A stretch of DNA of 64,000 bases, from the NCBI GenBank assembly GCA_934230325.1, contig CAKQEP010000005.1, positions 1 through 64,000 of the forward strand. Reading direction: 5' to 3'. The first letter of the stretch is position 1; each line of letters begins with the position of its first letter. The translations under genes and the position numbers were made by a program. Below are positions 8,812 through 16,701 of this stretch, piece by piece. This DNA comes from an uncultured Clostridia bacterium. Its GTDB lineage: Bacteria; Bacillota; Clostridia; Christensenellales; CAG-314. The notes below the pieces were generated by a model, which did no database searches, was not told the DNA's origin, and saw only the letters and a program-made list of their open reading frames with translations.

Positions 8812-8934
8812 GCTTTTTATTATCATTGTCAAAGCGAAAAAAGGTTGGAAAATCCGACCTTGAAGTGCACCCCAAAATGCAGCTCCTGAATTCAAATATT
8901 CCGCAAGGTGCGCAAAACACTAAATATAGTAACA

Positions 8935-8969
8935 AAAAAGCACAAGATTTAGTAGGTCTTGTGCTTTTT
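8935..8969 (-). terminator. Terminator after tRNA-Pro
   Basis: Arms AAAAAGCACAAGA and TCTTGTGCTTTTT around a 9-base loop, with T tracts possible on either strand; it closes the tRNA-Pro transcript and separates it from the RM operon. Confidence 0.85.
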
Positions 8970-8999
8970 GTGTTTTGTAGCTTTTACGTACTACAAAGA

Positions 9000-9076
9000 T
9001 GGTCTGGGTGACAGGAATCGAACCTGCGACCTCTTGAACCCCATTCAAGCACGCTACCAAACTGCGCTACACCCAG
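9000..9076 (-). tRNA. tRNA-Pro (anticodon GGG)
   Basis: A 77-base cloverleaf with CCA encoded: acceptor CTGGGTG pairs CACCCAG, discriminator A; anticodon stem CTTGA/TCAAG with loop ATGGGGT; T arm contains GGTTCGATTCC. Confidence 0.95.
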
Positions 9077-9114
9077 ATACTGCGCATCAAAATCTTTTTT
9101 TTGACGCTTTGGAC

Positions 9115-9143
9115 ATTATAACACACTAATTTAAAAATGTAAA
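9115..9143 (-). promoter_or_regulatory. Promoter of tRNA-Pro
   Basis: Minus strand TTTACA (9138-9143), 17 bases, TATAAT (9115-9120). The -35 box lies within the last codons of the peptidase gene upstream. Confidence 0.75.
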
Positions 9144-10322
9144 TATTTCATCGCTATTTGATTGTGAAAATATCTTAAAACTTTTTACACCCGACTCGTC
9201 GAGTATTGCTTTTTTGCGTAATTCACGGTGATACGCAACGCAAAGCAAAGCGGTTACCACCAACAACGCTACGGTCGCTCCGACGGGAATCAGTTTTTTA
9301 ATCGTGCTATTCGCGGGCAAAACGGTAGATTTTGCCAAAGAAACAAATTCCGTATCGGTCAAAGCGGCGTATACGCAATCAAAAACCGACGCCATATTTT
9401 TTTTGTATGCGTCGCCGTATTTGCTTTCGATATAAGTTAACTTGTCGTTTGACGTGTGCATTACTCTTTTGGCGGCGTCGAAACTTTCCGCATATCCGTA
9501 AAAATCGTCCAAGTTGCCTGCAAAAAACGACAAAAACGGAATGCCCGCCTTTTGAAAAGTGAGCGCGTCGGTAGAAAAATATGCGGCGTAATACGGGTTT
9601 AGTCCGTCTGTCCTCAACTTTGTTGCCGCAAAATGCGTAGGAACGGCGTTAATTGTCTTTCCCCCTGCCGTTTTGCTTTTGTCAAGCGTAAACTCGGATA
9701 ACGCGCTTTTTGTTTCTCCGCTATACAGATAGAGTTTGTCGCCGCAAATAATGCTGTCGAGATTTATATAACACAAAATATTGTCGGCAAATTTTTCGGC
9801 GGTTTCGTAAAGAAAATATTCGCTGCCTGCAAGTCCTGCTTCCTCCGCGCCGAAAGCCGCAAAAATAACGTCAAAATTCAGCGATGCGGTTTTCAGTTTT
9901 TTTGCAAGCGCAAGAAGCGTCGCAACGCCCCCGCCGTTATCACTCGTTCCGTCTGCGCCGTTTATCCCAACGTTGTCGTAGTGCGCGCCTATCACAACGT
10001 ATTTTTCTGCGCCGTTATCTGTCGTTGCCAACACGTTTTGAGTTAACGCGTCGCCGTAATTAAACTGATGTATATAATAGTTTCCTATTTTTTTAAGTCC
10101 GATTTGTTCAAATTTTTCTCCGATAAAAGTTGCCGCCGCCTTTTCTCCCCCGCTAAACGGCTGTCTTGACGGAAAAGAAGAAACAAACTCACGCAACAAA
10201 AGGTCGATATTTTTCGCGACGTCATCTTGCGCTTTTGCGTAACGGACGGGCAAAGACAAACAACCCAAACACACAGTTGCGCACACAATCAGAAAAACAA
10301 AAAACGATATTCTTTTTGTCAT
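9126..10322 (-). CDS. M28-family zinc metallopeptidase, membrane-anchored
   Basis: A 398-residue extracytoplasmic aminopeptidase-like enzyme. An N-terminal signal segment (residues 5-30, FFVFLIVCATVCLGCLSLP) is followed by the M28 catalytic domain: GAHYDNVG (first zinc His and Asp, near 112), DNGGGVA (bridging Asp, near 127) and AEEAGL (catalytic Glu pair, near 159). A membrane helix near 345-365 and a basic tail anchor it, so the catalytic domain should face outside. It overlaps the upstream membrane-protein gene by 4 bases and is last in the comEA-comEC-holA run. Substrate unknown; a role in peptide scavenging is likely. Confidence 0.88.
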   Translation of the reverse strand: MTKRISFFVFLIVCATVCLGCLSLPVRYAKAQDDVAKNIDLLLREFVSSFPSRQPFSGGEKAAATFIGEKFEQIGLKKIGNYYIHQFNYGDALTQNVLATTDNGAEKYVVIGAHYDNVGINGADGTSDNGGGVATLLALAKKLKTASLNFDVIFAAFGAEEAGLAGSEYFLYETAEKFADNILCYINLDSIICGDKLYLYSGETKSALSEFTLDKSKTAGGKTINAVPTHFAATKLRTDGLNPYYAAYFSTDALTFQKAGIPFLSFFAGNLDDFYGYAESFDAAKRVMHTSNDKLTYIESKYGDAYKKNMASVFDCVYAALTDTEFVSLAKSTVLPANSTIKKLIPVGATVALLVVTALLCVAYHRELRKKAILDESGVKSFKIFSQSNSDEIFTFLN

Positions 10323-10864
10323 AACACGCCTCCGTACAGTTTAAGCGCGCCCAAAGCGATAAAAACAAGACATACGATAGCATACTCTTTAAACAGTTTA
10401 GGCGCGATTTTTGCTCCGAGATACAGTTTGTTTATCGACATAAAAAACAGTGCGCACATAACGACGCTCAACACCGTATACGCCGCCGCGCCGCCCCAAA
10501 CGTAAGTTGCGGGCAAGTAATGAAACAGAAGGTTAAACAAGCCCAAAACAACGTTTCTGCCGCTCACAAAAAGCAACAAAAGCAAAAACGCTTCTTCGGA
10601 AGGCAAAACGTATATTTTAAACAGTCGCATATACAAAAACACGACAAGACGCAACAGTCCGACGCACAGAGCGGCAAATGCCAACGCGACGGCGCATACG
10701 ATAAAAAAATTTTTGGGTACGTATACGCCCAACAACGTCAAAAAGGAAAACCCGCTCGTCACGTCAAAATAATGACAAAAGACAAATGCAATCAAAAAAA
10801 CCGCAATTGCCAACGTCATAGTTAGTTTGTAATTTTGTCTGAGTTTGTTTATCATAGATTGCAC
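10319..10864 (-). CDS. Five-helix membrane protein, unknown function
   Basis: A 181-residue integral membrane protein with about five hydrophobic helices (near 15-32, 50-75, 88-108, 122-140 and 158-176) and short basic loops. I do not recognise a family and no enzymatic motif is visible. It overlaps holA by 13 bases and the peptidase by 4, so it is coupled to both; it may be a partner of the membrane-anchored peptidase, which is only a guess. Confidence 0.7.
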   Translation of the reverse strand: MQSMINKLRQNYKLTMTLAIAVFLIAFVFCHYFDVTSGFSFLTLLGVYVPKNFFIVCAVALAFAALCVGLLRLVVFLYMRLFKIYVLPSEEAFLLLLLFVSGRNVVLGLFNLLFHYLPATYVWGGAAAYTVLSVVMCALFFMSINKLYLGAKIAPKLFKEYAIVCLVFIALGALKLYGGVL

Positions 10865-11811
10865 AACTCCAGTACGGTGTCAAAAACTATGTTTTTGGCG
10901 TTGCCGTCAAAATTTTTTAAAGAATTTTCTGCATTAAAGCAAACGTCAAGCGCTTTTTTGAGTTTGATAACGCCAAATCTTGCGCCCTGCTCTTTTGCTT
11001 TGGCAACGGCGTAAGGTTTTACCGACAGTTTTTTTGCTAATTCCTCGTCTTTTGCCGTAGAATTTACGCAATAAAACATACGACGCACGCTACCGTATAT
11101 CGCAGCAAAAATTTTTGCGGGTTCTTCTTGCAAAAGCATATTGCGGCACACTTCTACCGCTTTTGCGCCGTCCCGTGCCGTTATTGCGTTTGTCAAATCA
11201 AAAACGACGTATTCCGCAGTTTTGGGAACTAACTGCTCCACTGCGTCGTCGGTAATTTCTTGGTCGCAAAACCCTATTAGTTTGTTTATCGATTGCGTGA
11301 CGGCGTACATATCTCTGTCGCAGTACTCGGCAATGCGTTGCGCCGTCTTGCGAGAAATTTTTTTGCCGCCCTTTTGAGCAAGCGCGATTATCCTTTCCGT
11401 CACGGCGTAAGCGTCTAATTTGGAGCAATCTACGACGGTGGTGTCAAAACCTTCCGTTTCCCCCGTAAGAACGGAATAAACGAAGGCAAGACAAGTGGTA
11501 TAGTTTGGATTTTTGCAGTACAGCGCAAGTTTTTCTCTGTTTTTGTCGGATAGTTTTTTCGCTTTAAAGTCCCGCACGATTATCATTCTTTTGGGACTGA
11601 ACGCGGGAAAAGCGTTTGCAAGCGCCAAAATGTCGGCAACAGAAACGTCGTCCCCTTCCAACACGGTGTAGTTGAGGTCCTTTAAAGCAACATGCAAACT
11701 TTTTTCCGTATCAAAAAGAACAAGCGAACGCAAAAAAGCGTCCTCGCCTTCTATCGTCATGACGGGGAAAAAATCCGTGTTTATCTTGTCGCAAAACTGC
11801 AAATACTTCAT
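10852..11811 (-). CDS. holA: DNA polymerase III delta subunit
   Basis: The 319-residue clamp-loader subunit that opens the beta sliding clamp. Size, the start (MTIEGEDAFLRSLVL), the RMIIVRDF beta strand near residue 75 and the helical C-terminal collar domain fit HolA. Like other delta subunits it lacks a Walker A motif. It follows comEC by 10 bases, the same comEC-holA order as in Bacillus, and uses an AGAGGCG ribosome site. Confidence 0.88.
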   Translation of the reverse strand: MKYLQFCDKINTDFFPVMTIEGEDAFLRSLVLFDTEKSLHVALKDLNYTVLEGDDVSVADILALANAFPAFSPKRMIIVRDFKAKKLSDKNREKLALYCKNPNYTTCLAFVYSVLTGETEGFDTTVVDCSKLDAYAVTERIIALAQKGGKKISRKTAQRIAEYCDRDMYAVTQSINKLIGFCDQEITDDAVEQLVPKTAEYVVFDLTNAITARDGAKAVEVCRNMLLQEEPAKIFAAIYGSVRRMFYCVNSTAKDEELAKKLSVKPYAVAKAKEQGARFGVIKLKKALDVCFNAENSLKNFDGNAKNIVFDTVLELCNL

Positions 11812-11821
11812 TGCGCGCCTC

Positions 11822-14002
11822 TTAAGGTATCACGTTTATTATATCATTTTTTATCTTGATTGTAAAGTTTCCAAAATCTTTTACGCTCAAAACTTTCTGT
11901 TTGTCGCCCCGTTGCTTGGTAACGATTACCGTCGCGCTGCCGATTTTTTGCGCGTAATCGCCGTCGACAACCACAAATAAGACGGTTATCTCGCGGGGAC
12001 AAGCGGAAACTACGCGCCTGAGAGATTGCTCGTCTTCCGCGCAAAACAACAAACCGTACTCCCCTTTTGACAAAAACCAGCCGTCGGCGTCACCGTCGCT
12101 AACGTGAAGGAAAGATATGTCGCCGCACGAGATTTCTATGCCGCCGACGACATAAAAATGCTTTACGCCCAACTCGTCAAGCGTTTTTGCAGATTTATCT
12201 ACTATTTGTCTAAACGTGTAAACTTCTACGTCAAAACCTGCGTCAACAAAAATTTTTGCGCCGTCAGGATTAAATTTGTCAATGTCGACGACCAAAACGC
12301 GTACTTTTTTTACGTCGTTGTCAACGCAAAAATTAAACGTTTTGTCTACGTCGGAGGCTCTGTTTAAATCGGTGACAAGGTATGCGTCTCTGCCGTTGCC
12401 CGTTACGGCGTAACAATAGTTGCTCGACGTATTAAAACAATTTACGGCAAAATCGAGTTTTTGCGGCAATGCAACGATAATACCGCTAATCACGCACACC
12501 GCAACCATTGCGGAAACCGACGCGATTTTGACCTTTTTGGGCAAATTGACGTATCCGCCGACGATAATAAGCGCGACAAACGCAGGCAATGCCGCCCAAC
12601 CTATACTTTCCGTCGGGATAGTCGCCCACGACAAAGACGTGAGTTTTATCGCGACTATATTGCTCAATCCAAACACCCATTTTGCGGGATAAAAAGCAAA
12701 CTGCAAAAACGGCGCGAGTCCCAAAAGCAATCCGACAAAACAAACTCCGACGAGCGGCGTCAATACCATATTAAACAACACGCCCAAAATGCTCGTTTCT
12801 CCGTAAAAGTACGCTACGAGAACGGCAACGCCCAAAGATGCGCCCACCGTCATATAAACCGTGTTCAACAGGTATTCGGCTATTTTGTTTTTAGGCGTAA
12901 ACTTGCGCGCAAGTTGCCTTGAAACGCAATTTATGCCTATTACCGCGCCAAACGAAAGCAAAAATCCGACGTCAAACAAGTACAGCGGGCAAATCGCCAA
13001 AATGATTAACGCGGCAAGCGAAATAGCGTCTGCCCCGTCGTTTTTGACTCCCAACGCTTTTGCAACGACGCCGCACATTGTCATTACCAACGCGCGCACG
13101 ACGGAAGCGGAAAACCCGCAAATCCACGCATAAAACAGCATAGGTAAAAACATCAGCGGTATTGCTTTCCATCTTTTTATGCGCAATTTGAATACAAAAA
13201 ACGCAAGTACGCCGTAAATAAAGCCTATATGCAAGCCGCTGACGGCAAAAACGTGAGATACGCCCATTTTGCGATAGCCGCTTTTGAGTTGCTCGGGCAT
13301 ACCGCTTTTGTCGCCCAAAACCAAAGAAATACAAACTTCCGCAGTGTCGGCGGGCAAATACGACCTAAATCTCGTCCTTACGTACTGTCGCGCCGCTTCG
13401 TCAAAGGTCGGGTGCCCGTAAGATATTTTTAAGTTTTTGACGGCGGAAACGACGTAGTACACGTCGTTTTTAATGTAATAGGTATTTATTCCGTCGATAA
13501 AAAAATCTATAGAATCGAGAGTACAATCAAACTCGACAAAACTGCCCGCTTTGTTTATTATATCCTCTTTGGCAACTTCTTGGTCAAAATAAATATACGC
13601 GCCTATTCTGCGGTTTCCGCATTTTGATACGCCGTCGGCGTCGCTGACAAAAGCGTCGCGCAAAACGACGTATATGCAATCGTCGTAAAGCGTGTAATAA
13701 TCGGTGAGTTTTGCCGTGACAAAAACTTTTTGCTCAAAGTAATCCTTTTTGGACAACCGCTTTACGGAAAAATTGAAATTAAAAAATCCGCTCGCGACCG
13801 CAACAAAACACAAACCGAGATTTAGCGCGATAACAAAGCGTTTCGCAATGGACAAAACTAAACAAAGCGTTAAAATTATGCCCGCCGCAACGTAAAATAT
13901 CCATTTTAATCCTTTAAATCCCGCAAACCCGCACAAAATGCCGACGATAAAAAACAAAGCAAAAAAGAGTATGGGGCGAGAGTTTATTATACGCTTTTTC
14001 AA
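11822..14002 (-). CDS. comEC: ComEC/Rec2 DNA-uptake channel with degenerate C-terminal domain
   Basis: A 726-residue membrane protein forming the channel for single-stranded DNA uptake. Two N-terminal helices and an OB-like DUF4131 region (about 1-190) precede the competence domain (about 220-480) with the hallmark HVFAVSGLHIGFIYG and GFSASVVRA. The C-terminal about 230 residues sit where most ComECs carry a metallo-beta-lactamase nuclease, but I find no HxHxDH motif, only a diverged fold (VDIDKFNPDGAKIFVDAG). So nuclease activity is probably lost in this chain; a separate protein at 55057-56379 carries an intact ComEC-type lactamase domain. It follows comEA by 3 bases. Confidence 0.9.
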   Translation of the reverse strand: MKKRIINSRPILFFALFFIVGILCGFAGFKGLKWIFYVAAGIILTLCLVLSIAKRFVIALNLGLCFVAVASGFFNFNFSVKRLSKKDYFEQKVFVTAKLTDYYTLYDDCIYVVLRDAFVSDADGVSKCGNRRIGAYIYFDQEVAKEDIINKAGSFVEFDCTLDSIDFFIDGINTYYIKNDVYYVVSAVKNLKISYGHPTFDEAARQYVRTRFRSYLPADTAEVCISLVLGDKSGMPEQLKSGYRKMGVSHVFAVSGLHIGFIYGVLAFFVFKLRIKRWKAIPLMFLPMLFYAWICGFSASVVRALVMTMCGVVAKALGVKNDGADAISLAALIILAICPLYLFDVGFLLSFGAVIGINCVSRQLARKFTPKNKIAEYLLNTVYMTVGASLGVAVLVAYFYGETSILGVLFNMVLTPLVGVCFVGLLLGLAPFLQFAFYPAKWVFGLSNIVAIKLTSLSWATIPTESIGWAALPAFVALIIVGGYVNLPKKVKIASVSAMVAVCVISGIIVALPQKLDFAVNCFNTSSNYCYAVTGNGRDAYLVTDLNRASDVDKTFNFCVDNDVKKVRVLVVDIDKFNPDGAKIFVDAGFDVEVYTFRQIVDKSAKTLDELGVKHFYVVGGIEISCGDISFLHVSDGDADGWFLSKGEYGLLFCAEDEQSLRRVVSACPREITVLFVVVDGDYAQKIGSATVIVTKQRGDKQKVLSVKDFGNFTIKIKNDIINVIP

Positions 14003-14005
14003 TCG

Positions 14006-14557
14006 TCATTCCCCCACATACAATTTGTAAAACACCGCTTGCCACTCGTCGTCGGTCAAAACCGATTTGAGTACTGTTTTTGTTTGTATTTTGCCGTTTG
14101 CGGCAATATATTCCGCTATTTTGTCGATTGTGTTTTGTTGAATTTTGCTTTCTTTAGCCAAAACAGCAAACAACGCAGAATTTACGTTGACGGGATACAT
14201 TATTTCCTCGTTGTCCTTGTATACGACCAAAATAGTTTTTTCCTTTGTATCAACGACGGAATCGAGGGTTGCGCCGCCAAATTTAAAAACCGAGCAATCC
14301 AAAAGTCCCGCTTTTTGCAACAAATCGCGATAAGTATCCCCTTTTTTGTACGAGTAAAAACCGCTGAACGACACTGCACCGTCGATATACACGGTATACG
14401 TTTGCGTTTTTACGTCAATTTTGAATGATTTTGCGGCGTATTCGTCCGTAGAAACAAAAATATTTTTATACCCGCTACAAACAAAAGCGGTAACAATCGC
14501 TACAGCAATCAAAAGTGCAATCACGCTATAAAAAACAATTTGATACTTATTTTTCAT
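14006..14557 (-). CDS. comEA: ComEA-like DNA receptor, diverged
   Basis: A 183-residue protein with one N-terminal membrane helix (6-28), an SLBB-like domain (about 50-115, YIDGAVSFSGFYSYKKGDTY) and a C-terminal region (VNVNSA..., 122-183) aligned to the ComEA helix-hairpin-helix DNA-binding domain. The usual GIG hairpins are not visible, so DNA binding may be weak or altered. Position directly before comEC supports the call. There is no clear ribosome site, and the ATG lies only about 15 bases after the U tract of the 6S RNA terminator, so expression probably needs read-through. Confidence 0.7.
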   Translation of the reverse strand: MKNKYQIVFYSVIALLIAVAIVTAFVCSGYKNIFVSTDEYAAKSFKIDVKTQTYTVYIDGAVSFSGFYSYKKGDTYRDLLQKAGLLDCSVFKFGGATLDSVVDTKEKTILVVYKDNEEIMYPVNVNSALFAVLAKESKIQQNTIDKIAEYIAANGKIQTKTVLKSVLTDDEWQAVFYKLYVGE

Positions 14558-14574
14558 ACGTAAAAAAAGAGGAC

Positions 14575-14803
14575 AAAAAAGCCCCGCCGTGGTCGTTGGT
14601 ATTGCTTAGTCAACCTGAACTTAAATTCAGGTGGGTAACGCGCTCAACGTTTTCTGCCTTCCGTCCGAAACAATCGCTTGCTTTTTCGCCCGTGAGAGCA
14701 TTGAGGCCTGACATATTAACGCTTAGACGTGAGTTCCCTTTTGCTAACTGTGGTTGACGCACTGCATAAACCTGACGCGCCCGGCAGGGTGAACTTCTAT
14801 TAC
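14575..14803 (-). ncRNA. ssrS: 6S RNA (RNA polymerase regulator)
   Basis: On the minus strand a roughly 220-base non-coding segment begins CCCTGCCGG and ends CCACGGCGGGGC before a T tract, so its ends pair into a closing stem. The 3' half has a short hairpin CACCTGAA...TTCAGG followed by GACTAAGC, placed as in 6S RNAs, next to a large central bubble. 6S RNA mimics an open promoter and holds housekeeping-sigma RNA polymerase. It has its own promoter and intrinsic terminator. Identification rests on architecture and remembered consensus; a covariance search is the test. Confidence 0.7.
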
Positions 14804-14809
14804 GATTAT

Positions 14810-14838
14810 ATTGTACACCATTACACGCTGATTTACAA
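14810..14838 (-). promoter_or_regulatory. Promoter of the 6S RNA
   Basis: Minus strand TTGTAA (14833-14838), 17 bases, TACAAT (14810-14815), start site about 14803. Confidence 0.65.
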
Positions 14839-14889
14839 GGGGTTTTGCAAAAAAACTTGGGATTTTTGCGGGATTTTTTGCCGCATAAA

Positions 14890-14923
14890 GCAATCCCCCG
14901 CGCCAAACGACGCGAGGGATTGC
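14890..14923 (-). terminator. Hairpin after the hydrogenase operon
   Basis: 13-base arms GCAATCCCCCGCG and CGCGAGGGATTGC with one mismatch and an 8-base loop, 19 bases past the hndD stop. The following T tract is short. Confidence 0.65.
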
Positions 14924-14941
14924 TGTAACGAAAGGATTATT

Positions 14942-16687
14942 TTACTTTTTTCTGTTGGTGTAATGAGTATGCAACAATTCGTGAGAAAGATGTCCGTTGG
15001 GTTCTCCGAGAAAATCTTTGTACAACTTTTTGACATACTCGTTGTTGTGGCTTTGACGGTTTGTAGATTTTTTGTCCGCCGCATAAATCGCCTTTGCGCG
15101 CGCCGCTTTAAGGTCGATGGTGTTAAGCACTTCTGCGGGTTGAATGGGTTGTCCGCCGCCTGTGACGCAACCGCCGGGACAGCACATAATCTCTATAAAC
15201 ACATAGTCGTTGAGTTTGCCGGCTTTGAGTTCTTCCATGACTTTGTGAGCGTTTTCTATACCGTGAGCGATAAGAACTTTTGCGGGCTTTCCGCCGAGTT
15301 CTACCGTCGCGCTCTTGATACCTTTGACTCCGCGAACTGCTTTAAAATCAAGCGTTTCAAGGTGTTTACCGTCAACTTTTTCCTTGACGGTACGCAAAGC
15401 AGCCTCCATAACGCCGCCCGTAACGCCAAAGATAAGACCTGCCGTCGTGCTTGCGCCCATAAGGTCGTCATAGTGGCTTTCGCCCAAACACGGCAAATCG
15501 ATACCCACGCGCTTGATAAGGCGAGCGAGTTCTCTCGTGGTCAAAACGTAATCAACGTCCTTGCCCTCTTTGTAAGCGTTGATTTGCGGACGAATAATCT
15601 CCGTCTTTTTGGCTACGCAAGGCATAACGGATACTACGACGATATCTTTGGGATCAATATTATTTTCCTTAGCGTAATAAGATTTTACCAACGCGCCGTA
15701 AATCCCCTGCGGACTCTTTGTTGTAGAAAGGTGGTCAAGCAACTCGGGATAGTACTGCTCTATGTAGTTTATCCAACCCGGACTGCAACTCGTTATCATA
15801 GGCAACGCGCCGCCGTTTTGGATACGACCGAGCAACTCCGTGCCTTCTTCCATTATGGTGACGTCGGCGGTAAAGTTTACGTCGAATACTTTGTCAAAAC
15901 CGAGCATTCTCAATGCAGAAACCATCTTGCCTTCTACGTTTGTGCCGATGGGATAACCGAATTCTTCTCCCAAAGCGACTCTGACTGCGGGAGCGGTAGC
16001 AACTACTACGTGCTTGGATTTGTCGTTGAGCGCGGCGATTACGTCGTCGATGTTGTCACGCTCTCTCAACGCGCCCGTCGGGCAAACGTTGATGCACTGT
16101 CCGCAAGCGACGCAAGGTACGTCGTTGAGGGACAATTCGTACGCGCTACCGATTGCGGTGTTAAATCCGCGCTCGTTTGCGCCGATAACGTTTACGTGTT
16201 GAAGTTTTTGGCAAGCGGCTACGCAACGACGGCAAAGAACGCACTTGCTGTTGTCTCTTACAAGGTAAGGAGTGACGTCTTCTTCAAAGGATTGTTTAAT
16301 TCCTGTAAAGTGATGCTCGTTGCAACCGAGATCGTGAGAAAGCGTTTGCAATTCGCACTTGCCGCTTTTTACGCAGCTGTTGCAATCGTTGTTGTGGTTG
16401 GAAAGCAACAATTCTACCGTTGTGCGGCGGCTATCGATAACTCTCTTGCTGTTTGTCAAAATTTCCGTGCCTTCTCTCTCGATAGGATAAACGCAAGCGG
16501 CAACAAGACTACGAGCGCCAACGACTTCGCAAACGCAAACACGGCATGCGCCGATAGCGTTGATGTCTTTAAGATAGCACAAAGTGGGAATTTTGATACC
16601 GACTTTTCTGCAAGCCTCCAAAATAGTGATACCTTTTTCTACGGTATAAGGTTGACCGTTAATTTTGATATTGATTAAATCTGCCAT
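14942..16687 (-). CDS. hndD: [FeFe] hydrogenase catalytic subunit, NADH-linked
   Basis: The 581-residue catalytic subunit making or using H2. Order: 2Fe-2S ferredoxin domain (Cys near 37-66), His-Cys3 4Fe-4S site (HNNDCNSCVKSGKC, about 97-110), two 4Fe-4S motifs (CVLCRRC and CVACGQC), the H-cluster domain (about 225-500) and the small-subunit domain (about 515-570). H-cluster motifs are TSCSPGW, MPCVAKKTE and CCPGGCVTGGGQP. The first has Ser where the textbook motif TSCCPxW has its second Cys; I recall TSCSPGW in HndD-type enzymes. With HndABC it matches the tetrameric NADH/NADP-dependent, often electron-bifurcating class. Last gene of the operon. Confidence 0.95.
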   Translation of the reverse strand: MADLINIKINGQPYTVEKGITILEACRKVGIKIPTLCYLKDINAIGACRVCVCEVVGARSLVAACVYPIEREGTEILTNSKRVIDSRRTTVELLLSNHNNDCNSCVKSGKCELQTLSHDLGCNEHHFTGIKQSFEEDVTPYLVRDNSKCVLCRRCVAACQKLQHVNVIGANERGFNTAIGSAYELSLNDVPCVACGQCINVCPTGALRERDNIDDVIAALNDKSKHVVVATAPAVRVALGEEFGYPIGTNVEGKMVSALRMLGFDKVFDVNFTADVTIMEEGTELLGRIQNGGALPMITSCSPGWINYIEQYYPELLDHLSTTKSPQGIYGALVKSYYAKENNIDPKDIVVVSVMPCVAKKTEIIRPQINAYKEGKDVDYVLTTRELARLIKRVGIDLPCLGESHYDDLMGASTTAGLIFGVTGGVMEAALRTVKEKVDGKHLETLDFKAVRGVKGIKSATVELGGKPAKVLIAHGIENAHKVMEELKAGKLNDYVFIEIMCCPGGCVTGGGQPIQPAEVLNTIDLKAARAKAIYAADKKSTNRQSHNNEYVKKLYKDFLGEPNGHLSHELLHTHYTNRKK

Positions 16688-16701
16688 TTGTGTTTCTCCC
16701 G

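Noticed and set aside
14729..16678. 649-codon plus-strand ORF opposite hndD
   Set aside because: It is the antisense shadow of a gene with strong family motifs; its protein is Phe/Arg/Cys-rich with no motif and no ribosome site.
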